Positions 22,101 to 33,093 of a stretch of DNA of 38,001 nt are shown one piece after another. The translations under genes were made by a program, and so were the position numbers. Every line of letters starts with the position of its first letter. Within the stretch, counting starts at the first letter, position 1. The notes under the pieces were generated by a model that was not told the origin of the DNA, did not search any database, and saw only the letters and a list, made by a program, of their open reading frames with translations. Source of the stretch: Ettlia oleoabundans (lineage: Eukaryota; Chlorophyta; Chlorophyceae; Chlamydomonadales). The DNA lies in contig JAAMXP010000230.1 of the NCBI GenBank assembly GCA_019693395.1, positions 1 to 38,001 of the forward strand. Reading direction: 5' to 3'.

Positions 22101-25041
22101 CCTGAAAAAGAGATGTTGTGGACTCACCGTTGCCTAGGCCGCCCAGGCCGAAGCCTGCTGCCAAGTTGACCTGGGCAGAGAGGGAACTGGGGTCCAAGGG
22201 GGGTGTGCCGCCGCGCATGCCGCTGATGCCTTGCAGCCCCGCTGCTGCTGCTGCGGCTGCCGCTGCACTGCCTGGCGTCGCAAAGCCGCTGCTGGTGGGC
22301 CCAACTGAGCTCTGCAGCAGAGCATAGTCTGGCAGCCCAAGCCTGGGGGGCATAATGGAAGAATGTGAGGGAAGTGTTAGTAGTAGTGTTACGACCAAGG
22401 GTAAAGTGAGCGAGCAAGAATATGAGCAGGGCAGGTTATGCAGCATCTAGTGAGATCAGTTTCCAAACAAGCTGGATGGGCACAGACTGGACCCCCTCCC
22501 TGTTTGGCTAAGTCCAGTCAGGGCTGGCACCGTTGCAGCCTGGCTGACTGTGTCGCAGCTAGCTGTCCGTTCGAATAAGCTGCTAGGGGGGGCAAGCACT
22601 GCTGCTAAGGCGACCAATGATCTGACTGCGGTTGCTGCTGCTGATATGCAAGCACTGCTGCTGCCGGCAAGCGCGGTAGGAGGGTCACTCGCCCCTCCTC
22701 TGCTGCATCTGTTACTATCTGCCATGTGCCGCAGCAGCACGCACCCTTGGCCCATGATGCCTGGGCTTAGCGATGACAGCAGCGAGGCATTGGCAGCGGC
22801 GGCGGCAGCATATGGCGAGGGCACGCCCATGCCCGCCAGCAGGCCTTGGGGCAGCGGCGTGCCGTGGACGTGGCTGGCACGCGAGGCCATCTGCAGGCCC
22901 AGCGGGAACGTGGTGTCCGGGATGCCACTGCTGCGCCGCGTCTTCGGCTCGGCAAGCATCACCTTCACCTTGTACCCGGCCACCTGCGGTACGAATGGGC
23001 AGCATAAACGCAGGTCGCAGCCACAATGCTGGAAAAGACAAGAGACGGCGGCGCGGCCGGCAGCATGTACACCTGTCCTCCAACACCTGCACCCTGTCAC
23101 CATCACTACCCACCAGTGACTCTGCCTGCTGTGTTCCAAGTGCACAAACAATACCCAGCCATGATTGGCCAGCACCACAGCCGTCCTTTCAGAAACACAT
23201 GATAGACTTGCTTTGGGGGCAACGGCGCTGCTGGCGCTGCGTTGAACGCCCCAACCGCGGACAGCAGTGCCGGCAACGCCGTCGTCGCCCAGCGCATCCC
23301 GAGAAAATCAAGAGCGTGCTCCTGACACCCACTTGCAACCCGCCACAGCCCAACACGCGGTCGGAGCTTACCATTCCCGTTTCTTGCACGGTCTCCATGG
23401 CTAGGCAGGCGGAGGAGGATTTGGCATATTTCACAAACACAATGCCCTTTGTGGCTATCAAGTCCGTTTTGCAGTACTGCATGCCTGGGAAACGCAACAT
23501 CTCCGCCTGCAGCGTGCCCAAAACACAGCACCAGGCGCAACAGCAGTGGAACGGGAGAGGAGAATTGTCAGCAGCGGTTGCGCGGGAGGGTAGCAAATTG
23601 TGGGGCGCCGGCTGACAGGGGTAGCAGGCGCACCATGCCAGCTGAGTGCAAATGTGAACTACTGTGAAGCAGGGGCAGCGAGTACTGATAACAGCAGTGC
23701 AATGTGGCAAAGGAGAGCCGGCAGCGTGCTGGCTGCAATGGCGGCACGGGGATCGCAGTCGGGGCTGCGGGGTCAACTGGCCAGCTAGGTGGCCATGGCA
23801 GCACAGACCCAAGTCATGCCCTGCTTATGTCTGAAGACGATCTGCAGCTTTGATATTCTGTTTTGTTGCAGGCTGCAGGAGCAGGCAGGTGGTTGGGCCT
23901 CAGCGAGCTGTCAAGGCGACAGCTGACAGGCAGCAGCTGGCGTCGCTGATTAGGACTGATTGGCCCACCACCCACCTCTATTAGCGCCCCTTCTGCGCTC
24001 TTGGGTACCACCATGAAAAGGCGGGAGCGCGGTGGCGTGTTGTCCGGGTCAGATGGGAGCTCCTCGGCCATGTGCCGCGGCTGCAGCCCGGTCAACGTCC
24101 TGCACCCACCAACAGTGACAAAGCAGAGACGACAGGCAGGCCGGAGCTTAGCGGCGGCGTTCAAGAGCGATGGGCCACCGCAAAGGCTAGGGATGTTGCT
24201 TAGAGCACCTGATGGCAGTTAGAGGCCTCTAGGCAGTAACGCAAGGCGGCGTGTGGGAGGCGGGTGGCGGCTGTGTCACGGGCGGCTATCCGACGGTTGT
24301 GCGGCAGCGACCCGCACTCCCGCATCGGCCCCGATGGCCGATCCTCCCGTGCACCAGCTAGACACCCTCACCTGGTGTGTGGCGAGTCTGCAAGCAGCAC
24401 CTTGAGCCGAGGCCCCTGCCCGTCGTTGAGCGTGACCTCATGCAGGTTCTCTATCGCTAGTGCAGCCGAAGAGGCCCTGTCATACTTCACATAGGCCACA
24501 CCCTGCATCGGGAGGGTGGAGGGAAGGGTGACAACGAGGGCTGCAGCTGCACCACAGACTCAGCGGCCTGCATGGCACGGCTGGGCTCCCATCCACCCCC
24601 CGGAGCGCTCGCTGCGCCCTATCAGAGCGGTTGCAAGTGCCCCCAAGCACCAGGAGGCAGCCCGAGCTGAGACATGTGAACAGCATTGATCGAGCCGTGG
24701 GCTGCAAAACCGGTGTTCAACCAGGCCTGGAGGCTGCCAGGGCCGCGATGGCGGCTGCGGCAGGGTCGCCGGCGGCCCCAGCAGCGCCCCAGGGCAGTCA
24801 AGGCCCCTGCCACAGGCATCAGCGCAAGCGCACCTTTTCCCTGAGGTATTTTGTAAACTGCACGTTCCCGAACTGTTCAAAGACGCTGCGGAGGAACTCA
24901 GCCTGCAGACAGCAGCGGAGGGGGCTCAGAGAGGCTGGGCGGGCATCATGGAGGGGTGAAGCTCGCCACACTCACGCTTGTGCTGCGCCCAGCCACCACG
25001 AATAGCCGGCTGTTAGCCGGTTCATCGATGGAGAGCGACAT
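19190..25041 (-). CDS. RBM45: RBM45-like protein with four RRMs
   Basis: Exons in transcript order: 24976-25041, 24834-24902, 24372-24502, 23976-24099, 23372-23506, 22745-22983, 22128-22342, 21744-21883, 21206-21403, 20682-20958, 20218-20453, 19650-20025, 19190-19359; 791 residues, all phases agree. It should bind RNA. RRM1: LFVVAG at 13-18, KGVAYVKY at 45-52. RRM2: LFMVVP at 116-121, KGIVFVKY at 150-157. RRM3: LFVVVH at 367-372, KGYAYVSY at 405-412, LEFPPGAGYKLKVMFAEP. RRM4: VVYSAL at 712-717, ERVAMVKY at 745-752, without the aromatic RNP1 residues. Order and details (SRLFMVV, SSSACLAME, FPPG) recall animal RBM45, but the linkers are much longer: Ala/Gly/Ser-rich after RRM2, and Ser/Pro- and Gln/His-rich (SPDQQQQQQHHHQ) before RRM4. 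A generic plant or algal multi-RRM protein (CELF or FPA type) is the alternative. Confidence 0.88.
19908..19922 (-). repeat. CAG run coding polyGln
   Basis: Five CAG codons plus a neighbouring CAA give six Gln followed by His, within the low-complexity linker before RRM4. Confidence 0.75.
22061..22081. repeat. Ten-base direct repeat CTGCAATACC
   Basis: Two perfect adjacent copies lie inside an intron of the RRM gene. Probably replication slippage. Confidence 0.7.
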
Positions 25042-26811
25042 GATGGCAACGAAACAATAGCCCCAGCTCCCACCCCCGGACAGCCGTGCTGCCAGCCTAA
25101 GAGGGCCCAGTCAGTGGGCCGACCCCAGGATCCGTGGCGTATTTCGCTCTCATCTCATCCTCTGACATCCATTTCTTAATCTCCTACCATCATGCTCTGT
25201 GTGAGGTTCGCGAAATTGGCCGCCGGCTGCCGCCCGAGAGGCGTGGGCGGCACACATTGCGTTCTAACTGGTGCCGCTCCCGCCGCCCGCGCCGGGCACT
25301 TCCCGCCCAAATCGACCGTCCAAACGTGCTGCCAGTATACAGCCAGTACTGTTAGTGCTTCCCTTCCGGCTCCTGCAGCTATTCATTTCCTCAGCCTGCA
25401 CTGCCAGTTGTGCGTAAGCCGGGCCAGAAGCCCAAGCCCTTGGCATGTTCCTGCCATTGCAAACCGAAGGCGCACTTTCTGCGACGTGGCACCTGCGCAA
25501 TGTACCGTGCACGTATGCTAAATGCGCAGCTGGTCATAAGCAGTCAGACATTTGATTGGACAATGTTAATGTTGGCAAACCACCTACTCATCTGGCAGCT
25601 TGCACCCACCAACCACCATTGTCGACTGGCCTCATCTCCCTACCACCACTGGTGACCCTTGAAGAAACATTAAGTCTGCCGAAACATATGGCGATAATGC
25701 GCAGCACCTTGCTGCGCTGCGGCTGCAGCCCCTTAACTGCCTGTGAGAGCTGTTTCCGCCACAGTAGCTGTAGTGGCATTCAACACATACACCTGGTTGC
25801 CCTGCACCGATGCAGGTGCGTCATGTGCAACGCAGCTTGTGACGTGTTCCTTCAGTAGCGCGGGTGGGGCTTGTACGCTTGTTGGACCGTTTCCTCCGGC
25901 GCACCGACTGAGTAGGTGGGCGGCTCTGGTTGGTTTTGACTGCTCAGCAATGTCACTTATATCTACTGGTTAGTCATGCGCATTTCCATCTGTTATCAAC
26001 CTGTGAATGCTGGTACAAGGGAGGGTTTGCTCCGAGCTGGAGCTCCGGGCCTGCTCTGGAACCACCGTTTTGTAAAGGAGCGAGTCAACGACGCCACCAT
26101 TGCTCCTGCTGCCCTGGCCTGGCAGGCGTTGCGATGCTGCTCCTGTAGTATTTTGCCTTTGTCACGATGCACAGATGTCCACTACAGGACTCACTATGGC
26201 CAATTTGCGGCTGAAATAGAGCACCTTCAATACCTACGATTACTCGCTGTGTTCTGGGGTGCGGGTGAGGCCGCTATGCAGCGGCAGCTGCCTGAGACGC
26301 CGCGACCATCCGCCGCGGCGCCGGTTCTAATTTGTACTGGCGCTTTACTGGCAGTGTCTGCGTGTAGAAAAGAGCAGCCTGCGCTTCCGCTTGCTGCCGC
26401 CGGAGGCTGTACGTTAACCACTTACAGCCAAGAGTGCACGGCGACGGCGGTCTCGCCACGTGTGCTTACGAGTTAATCAGAAAATCGAGGGCAAGTTGGG
26501 CCCTCTGGAGTTGTCAACTCCCACCTGTTCTTTCGCGCAGGGTAGTTAGTGCAGGGAAGGCGTTGCTGCGCCCGCAAACGACATAAAGATGGGAAATGTA
26601 AGCAGAAATGTGAAATGTGAACCTGACGGGGCAGGCGAGACGCCAGCTCGAGCTGACGCAAACCACATCTGCAGATAAGATGGATGAGGCGCATGATATT
26701 ATGGACAAATAAGCGTAAGAACCGTTGATAGTACACAACGAGTAGCGGAAGGCACGTAGATGGCACGCGGACGACACGCACCGCCGCAGTCATGCTGCCA
26801 CTGCCCATTCT
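25042..26811. other. RBM45-like promoter side, no supported gene
   Basis: It should contain the promoter of the minus-strand RRM gene. No frame with recognisable motifs or paired splice sites was found. The frames at 26473-26868 on the minus strand and 25976-26476 on the plus strand are open but featureless. Confidence 0.4.
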
Positions 26812-27321
26812 ATGGCGTATCCCCGCTTCCAGGATGTAATCATAAAGGGATGCGATCAACAACTGCACCTGGTGTGCGACGGCACGATGAATTTATCAGT
26901 ACCTCTGTCGAAACACTTCACGACACGGGTCAACGCGAACCCGCATAATAAGAAAGCAGCGCTGGAAAGTTTCTTGAGTTGCGGGTTCAACCGTTGTTGG
27001 CAGGCTTCGGACCGCTCGGTAGTTAAAAATGGACGTAATATGTGCAAATGCCAATTTAATTCATCAGCGCTGAAGGCATGTCTGCTCGTAAGCCCCAAGT
27101 GGGGGCTGCACTCTTTGCGCGACATTGCGAAGGGAGTTCACCCCCCAAAGAGAGTAGAAAAGAACCGCATGTCTGTGATGAGCACGTTTTATCGTGCCCG
27201 AGTCGGCAACAATCAGCAAGGGGGTGCAGCTTCCGCCGCTGCCCCAAATTCGCCGCCCCTGCTCGATTGGTTCCAAAACATACGGGTGCCTTGTGGCAAC
27301 CCGTATTGTGGAAAGAACTGA
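26812..27321 (+). CDS. Intronless hypothetical protein, 169 residues
   Basis: An ATG-to-stop frame without introns, using clearly more A/T-ending codons (AAT, AAA, GTA, TTA) than the flanking genes. Composition looks protein-like: Lys, Asn, Cys and aromatic residues are balanced, and the end is WFQNIRVPCGNPYCGKN. I recognise no family. Its base use and lack of introns could mean recent transfer, a fragment of a mobile element, or a chance frame in lower-GC DNA. No mobile-element ends are visible around it. Confidence 0.25.
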   Translation: MAYPRFQDVIIKGCDQQLHLVCDGTMNLSVPLSKHFTTRVNANPHNKKAALESFLSCGFNRCWQASDRSVVKNGRNMCKCQFNSSALKACLLVSPKWGLHSLRDIAKGVHPPKRVEKNRMSVMSTFYRARVGNNQQGGAASAAAPNSPPLLDWFQNIRVPCGNPYCGKN

Positions 27322-28091
27322 TCAAATTGCCATACACCACTCTTCACCTCAAGTGCTTGCCCCGTTCTTGTTGCAATTGTGCACGCATGCCAGCACGAGG
27401 GTGGTGCACTCTGAAGGCGGCGATTGTGGATCCAGAGCCAGCGGGACGTGGTTGCCAGGTTCGGTAATATCTGATTTAAAATGGAGGCATGTGACATCTT
27501 TATGATAATATGCCGTTTGCACAGGCAAGCGGATGAAATGGTTGGGACATCAGGGGTCGGGAGTGGCAGGGAGGTTGAGCTGATGGAGCGGCGCCTAATT
27601 GGACGAGAATGGGCCGGCAGCAGCCCAGCGAGGAAGATTGTTCTGGAACGGAGCGGCAGAGGTGTTGCTGTAGGAGCGCAGCAAGGCAGCAGCACCACCA
27701 GGATTGGAGGCTTCAGCCTCGTGCGGCGCTGTTCCAGCAACAAATGACGCAGCAGAGTCAACAACAGCAAGGCCGCTAGTGATAGCGGGCTAGCCGTCGT
27801 TGGCGCGCAGAACAGTGCCGAGGCGAGCCAGCCAGCCAGGCCAGCTGTTAGTACGCAAGTCCAAGAAGGGACAGCAGAATATGCTTTGCGGCAGTAGTAC
27901 GCCATTGTGTTGCTAGCACTGGCCGTTGCTGGCAACCATGCAATGGCATCTGTTGGATGCAAGCAGCGCAGGACCAGCCGCGGGCTCATGCTGTCGGGAC
28001 AGGAAAATGGCCAGGGGCAGCCTCCATGTCGTTTAAATAGGAGCAGCAGCATAACAATGACGAGAAAGGTGCGCATTGCAGCAGCAGGCAC
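27213..28091 (-). CDS. Hypothetical membrane-like reading frame
   Basis: A 290-codon open frame that has an ATG at about 28076 (MRTFLVIVMLLLLF). It has a first hydrophobic segment there and a pair of further ones around AVPSWTCVLTAGLAGWLASALF and LSLAALLLLTLLRHLLL. The segment from AYYCRKAYSAVPSW onward faintly recalls the N-terminal domain of TMEM135-type membrane proteins, but this is from memory and weak. The last third, overlapping the frame on the other strand, looks non-coding. No splice sites could be paired with the open stretch at 28138-28357. It could be a degenerate gene or chance. Confidence 0.22.
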   Translation of the reverse strand: MPAAAMRTFLVIVMLLLLFKRHGGCPWPFSCPDSMSPRLVLRCLHPTDAIAWLPATASASNTMAYYCRKAYSAVPSWTCVLTAGLAGWLASALFCAPTTASPLSLAALLLLTLLRHLLLEQRRTRLKPPILVVLLPCCAPTATPLPLRSRTIFLAGLLPAHSRPIRRRSISSTSLPLPTPDVPTISSACLCKRHIIIKMSHASILNQILPNLATTSRWLWIHNRRLQSAPPSCWHACTIATRTGQALEVKSGVWQFDQFFPQYGLPQGTRMFWNQSSRGGEFGAAAEAAPPC

Positions 28092-28137
28092 ACCGATACA
28101 ACGAGTCGGCGGATGTGGTGATTGACCAGCTGGCGGA

Positions 28138-28357
28138 AGGGCCTGAAGGCAAGGACAGGGTTCTTGTTGGTGAGAAGAGTGTATGCATGCTCCAGGACTC
28201 TGCAGTTGGATGCTAAGGCTCGGGCCATATTGGCACTGGTGCTTGCTGTGTTAGGCATGCAGTAGGATCCTAATATTTCCTCAGCGTTTTTTATAACTGC
28301 AGCCGGCTCTAGCGCCAGGTTTAAGCGCTGCCATTCCATGCCCGCCCGTGTTTGCAT
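28138..28357 (-). pseudogene. Orphan coding-like exon
   Basis: Starting at an ATG (28357, or 28340), this frame reads protein-like (MEWQRLNLALEPAAVIKNAE, then LEHAYTLLTNKNPVLAFRPF) and becomes Cys/Leu-rich and implausible after about 28138. GT sites near its end are all weak and out of phase with the downstream open frame. It may be an exon of a decayed gene. Confidence 0.2.
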
Positions 28358-29486
28358 CGCTGTCTGACCCCGCTTAGGAAGGTGTCTCTTTGTTCTTGTT
28401 CACCAGCTACTCCTAGAGCGCTGAGGCCGCCCTGTCCCTCGCAAGGAAAGAAGCAGTTTGGCAAACCAAGCCAGCCGGACGCCTGTTTGTTTACTGAAGT
28501 ATCTCCTTCCCATGGGACAGTTTGTGTGCTGCTGCGTCTCGTAGAGTGCCCAGTTTCGAGTGAGTGGCCATTGCTGATTTAAGTTGTTGAGGCCGGGTAG
28601 TGCAAGCTGAGCCCCTGCAGCATGCATGCAGGGGGGATATCCCGCAACGGAGCGCTGTGCATGTGATGGTAGTGTCACATGGGACCTGAAATGCATCCCC
28701 CTGCAGGTGCTGCATCGCTGGCGTGCTGCCCCCGTGCAACCTTTATAGTCAGCAGTGCAGCGGTGCAGCAGCAGCTGAGGCAGCTCCGTTTTGCTGATTA
28801 GTGGCATTGACGGCTGAGAGCATATGCCTGGTCTGTACGCTGTGCTGATTGATCATCCCTAGGCATTGTCAGTGGCAGTGTGTTGCACTTTGCAGTGTTG
28901 CAGCGGAAACAAGCATGTGCAACCCTTGCTGCCACATTTGTTAATCAATACCTACCGATGGGTCTGGGTTGGGATGTCTGTTTATCAGTTCGTTTTGGTG
29001 TTGGCTTGCTCCTTTGTTTCGCTGGCTTCTCAAAACTGCGTTCCGTCAGCAGAAGCACGCGTGTTTGTGCATTTCTGTCACTACTGATTGCTTGAATACT
29101 CCTTTGTTAGTTTATCTGGGTACACATGGTTGGGCTGTTTGGTTTGGGTTGTGTAAAGCGGAGGATTTCAACTCAGGCGCTGCAGATTACAAGGACGTCA
29201 GGCAGTTTGCTGGCCTGTGCTCCTGGCTGGCATTTTACAAACTAACTGGCTGAATGTAAACTTGTTTCATGAGGCATGCGGAGGAGCGTTTGAATCCGCA
29301 GTTCTTCAAACAAACATGACCACAATGCTGTGTTGAAATTGGCTTGTGGTCTGTTGTCAGCCGCGCCGCTGGTATACAGTACTGGTAGCAGTACCGGATG
29401 GCCTCGAGGCTCTATTACCGTGGCTTGCGTTGCCTCTTACCAACCTAGAACGCCTTTCACTGGCTTGTTTTGCAATACCTATCGAG
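28358..29486. other. Intergenic, promoter of the type I membrane gene
   Basis: Lower GC than the neighbours, with no supported gene. A short imperfect inverted repeat (CCCTGCA ... TGCAGGG around a GCATGC core) lies near 28613-28634. The 140 bases before the ATG at 29487 are open in its frame but carry no other ATG, so they are probably 5' UTR. Confidence 0.4.
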
Positions 29487-32400
29487 ATGGCGCCTTCACG
29501 CCTTTGGCTGCTATGCCTCGGTCTAGCCGCTGCAGCAGTTTCCGAGGCCGCCGTGCAGCAGCAGCAGCAGCATTTGTTGCCAGCCTTAAGGGAGGTCAGC
29601 GCGTCTTTGATTAGGGCGGAGCGAGATGGCGACTGGACTGCAGTGCTGCAGGTGGGCAGCATTTGCATGGCGCAGGTGCGGCGGCGCCCCCCGCTGCCTG
29701 CACCTGCTTCCATCCACATTGCTAAAAAGACGGAAATGGTCTGCAAAGGCTAACAACAAACTATAACTGCACGGTGCAGGCCCAGAATGCCCTGTGGCCA
29801 GCTGTGGAGGAATCCCTGCACCCATTGCTGGACACCACTGCCACAGCGGAGCGCCGCCGCCTCGCGCGGGCGGGTGGCGCCTCTATGGAACCCCCCTTGG
29901 GCGCTCTGAGCCAGGCCATGGCGCTTCTGTCACGGTATGGCGCCAAATTGTTGCAGCTGGAGGCCCTAGATGTGGAGCAGACCATCAGCAACAGCCTCAA
30001 GGTGCAGACAGCTTGAAGGTTGGGGTTGGGGTTGGAGGCGGGGTGAAGGGGCTGCTGCCTCTCCTTCTGCCAGTGTATATACCTTACCAGCTGCAGCATG
30101 CACTTCATGCCCTGCACACTGTTACTGCCTTAGCCAGAATCTCTGTCAACCCCTGCTCCCACTACCCTCTTCATGCGCAACAGCTTGCCATGCTGTCCTG
30201 TCTTGCCATGCTGTGCTGATATGATGCATCAACGCAAGGCATGGCTTGGTTACCTGACGGGGGATATTGTGACCTTTGCATATCCCACTACAGTTCATCT
30301 TGTGCCGTTCTGGTCAATGCTGTGCTGCAGGCAGCTCTGGGCATCCCCGTGAACGAGTCGGCCCTGGCACAGACCGAGGCCGCCACCAAGGCTCTGGAGG
30401 ACGCTATGAGCGCTGTCGTGCTGCAGTCAATGGGCACCAGCGCCAGCATCACGCAGGCAGCAGGCGAGCGACTGGCGCAGCGACTGGCCGCTTTCAACGC
30501 CGCGACCGCCAGTATTGAAAGCCAGCTCAGGTGAGTCGTCGGGTGGGTGGGTGATAAGTTTTGCGTGGGTTCTTGGTTGGAGTGGAGCACAAGTTGAAGA
30601 AACCAGCCTTTTGGGATTTCCTGCACACCCCCTGACTGGCTGTCTCTCTGCTGCCTGGCAATCCAGCGCGGTGTGCCATGTCGGCTGGTGCCTGTTCTCA
30701 CACCTGCTTCGCTTTCCGTCCTTTGCCCTGTGGTGCAGGGACACCCGGCTCAACTGGCACAGCATGACTGAGGGCTTGATTGGCCAGCTGACCTCTGCCA
30801 TGACAGGTTCTGCTGCTGGCAGCCGGCGGCTGCAGGAAGAGCAGCATATGCAGGAGGTGGAGCAAGTGCAGGGACAGGAGATGGCGGAGGGGAAGGAGGA
30901 GGAGGTGGCGGAGAAGCATGCGCAGGAGCAGGAGCAGGAGCAGGCGCACAAGCCGGGCCACAAAGGGCCTGAGGCTGCTGCCGAGCGGCTGCATGCGCTG
31001 GCTGAGCGGCTGCAGCAGCTGAGGGCCGACCGTGCCGCGCTGCGTGCCAGGCTGCGGGAGGCGCTGCACCACACAAGCAGCAGCCGTCGGCTGCACCAAG
31101 CTGCGGGCCTGGAGCAGGAGGAGGGCGGTGAGCCAGGTGCTGCTTTCACCAAAGCGGCTCAGCCTGGTGAGGCTCCAATCATTGAGCCAACATGGTGGGT
31201 TGGAGAGGAGGAGAGAGAGCTGTTAGCCCCTCTTTGGCAGGACGGCTGGCAGATGGCTGGTGATGCCAGTGGGGGCGATGGTGGCCAGGCTGCTCCCAGC
31301 TATATCGTTCTGCAGGTGCGTGTGGAGCTGGCTATCATCTTGGTTGCTCTCCCAGCTACCAAGCACAGGCTACTAACAACTAGGACCCAGGCTGCTTTGC
31401 CATTCCTTGTCATATGTAATTGTGTGCTGCCTGCCGTAGATGTGTCAGTTCCTCCTATTCGGCAGGCTGTACAATAGCTCGCCACTGTGCCGCTGCCTGC
31501 CCTTACTTCTCTTGCTACTTTTGTGTGGGAGCAACTTCACATCTCTGGTTGCGCAATTGCTCCCCTAACCCGCCTCCTGCCCAGCTGTGCTCCGCCCCGT
31601 CCGTGCCTGTCCCCCTTGTTCCTGCAGGAGGTTGGAATGGTGCCTGCCGCCAGTCAGCTGCTGCTGACTGACATGCTCTTCTTGGTGAGGGATGCGCTTG
31701 ATCTCGCCCTGGGCTTCCAGTCCCCCACCCCAAGCTGGGCCGCCGCCTATGGCTACCGGCCTAAGCACAGCGCTTTCTACCCGCTGGAGGAGCCGGAGCC
31801 CCTCTGGAAGGAAGAAAGCACGGCGGCAGCACGTACGCTCAGCCAGGCTGCTGCCAGGTTGCACCCGCCTCTGCCCACTGAGGGCCCGCATGGGGCACAC
31901 CGCAGGCTTCGAAGCGTTGGCGCAAGCGCTGCCTCTGGCGCTGAGTTGGCGGATGCAGTGGCTACTGAGGGTACTGATGAGGACTATAACTGGCTGGAAG
32001 ATGATGAGGTTTACGAGTATGGAGATGTGGAGGGGGCTGCATATGATGATGCCTATGACGAATCTTACTACGAGTGAGCTGCTGTCCTGCTGTCGCAGCA
32101 CACATGGCTCGAGCGGGTGCATGTGTGTGCCATAGTGGTGTATTGTGCTTTGTTGCGCTGTTATGCACATTCATATGCAATGCTACCACACCAACTTGCT
32201 ATTTGCTGGTTGGGAGTCGTGCTGCGCCTGCTGTTGGAGAAGTGCTGACCTTGCCGTGCATCCGCTGCCTGAACCTTTCAGGAGTGATGCTGACGACGAC
32301 TCGTACTATGGGGAGGAGTACGACTGGATGTTTGATGACCCTGAAGAGCTTTATCTGGCCCTGGTAAAGCCCAGCACCGCCCCCACCGCCACCACCGCTG

Positions 32401-33093
32401 CACCACTTGACGCCAGCGGCAAGCCCACCTTGGATCAGGAGCAGGTGCCCTCCCTCCCCGTGTTTGCGGTGTGGACTGGCAGCAGCCACGCTGGCGTGGT
32501 GCCCAGCAGTGCGCCCTCCGACACCACCGGCCACACCGCCGTACAGACAGCCCAGCCTCTGGAGCTGATTGTGCCGGCCTTCTCTGCGGGCGCTCGCACG
32601 CCGGTGCCGCACATTGATGCACAGCCAGGGCCCAAGTTTGATGCCAGGTGGGGGTTCGCTCGCTCTCCACCGTGCACCTCAAACATTGCCTGTCAGCACG
32701 AGCATGTAGCAAGTTGGGGTGTGGAGGTGGTGTTTTACCTGCCCTTTACCAGGCCACCAGCAGCAACCCAGTGGATGCATGTTAGGTCACTACCGCTGAC
32801 CACAAATGGCCATTCAACGCCCCTGCAGGCTATTCGGCGCCGTGGCTTCTGCCGCCTTGGTAACCCTACTGCTCCTGGCAGCAGCGGTGGCCATGCTTCG
32901 TGCACGGCGTAGCAGCTCCAATGCTGATCAGCAGGAAAGCTTGCTGTACTCACATATACCAGGCACCCCCGGGCCCACTGCTGCCGCACCCAGAGAGGCC
33001 GACAACCCCTGGACGGCAGGCAATGGCGGCACCGCTGCCGTTCAGGCCATTGCTGCCCCGGTGACCAAGAAGCTGAGCAACCTGCCTGCGTAG
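29487..33093 (+). CDS. Novel predicted type I membrane protein
   Basis: Exons: 29487-29651, 29780-30001, 30331-30530, 30739-31315, 31628-32073, 32282-32647, 32829-33093; 746 residues, all phases agree. I do not recognise the family. Residues 1-19 form a signal peptide (RLWLLCLGLAAAAVS, likely cut before Glu20). The ectodomain starts helical, with a Gln run, ALREVSASLIRAERDGDW and a repeated style of amphipathic helices (QAMALLSRYGAKLLQLEALD). A Glu/Gln-rich charged stretch about residues 228-270 leads into a coiled coil (AERLHALAERLQQLRADRAA). Near residues 515-575 lies an acidic stretch with eleven Tyr set in Asp/Glu. A Pro/Thr/Ala-rich part follows. One membrane span lies at 660-682, then a basic stop (RARR) and a 64-residue tail with YSHI at 699-702. 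The stop at the end of exon 5 is bypassed by a GTGAGC donor inside the last codon; reading through would give a shorter soluble form. Confidence 0.8.

Noticed and set aside
22773..23615. 280-codon plus-strand open frame
   Set aside because: It lies opposite exons and introns of the RRM gene, is rich in Arg, Pro and His as expected for an antisense of GC-rich coding DNA, and has no motif.
28612..28635. Inverted repeat as a transposon end
   Set aside because: Arms are only seven bases and no partner copy or target duplication was seen.
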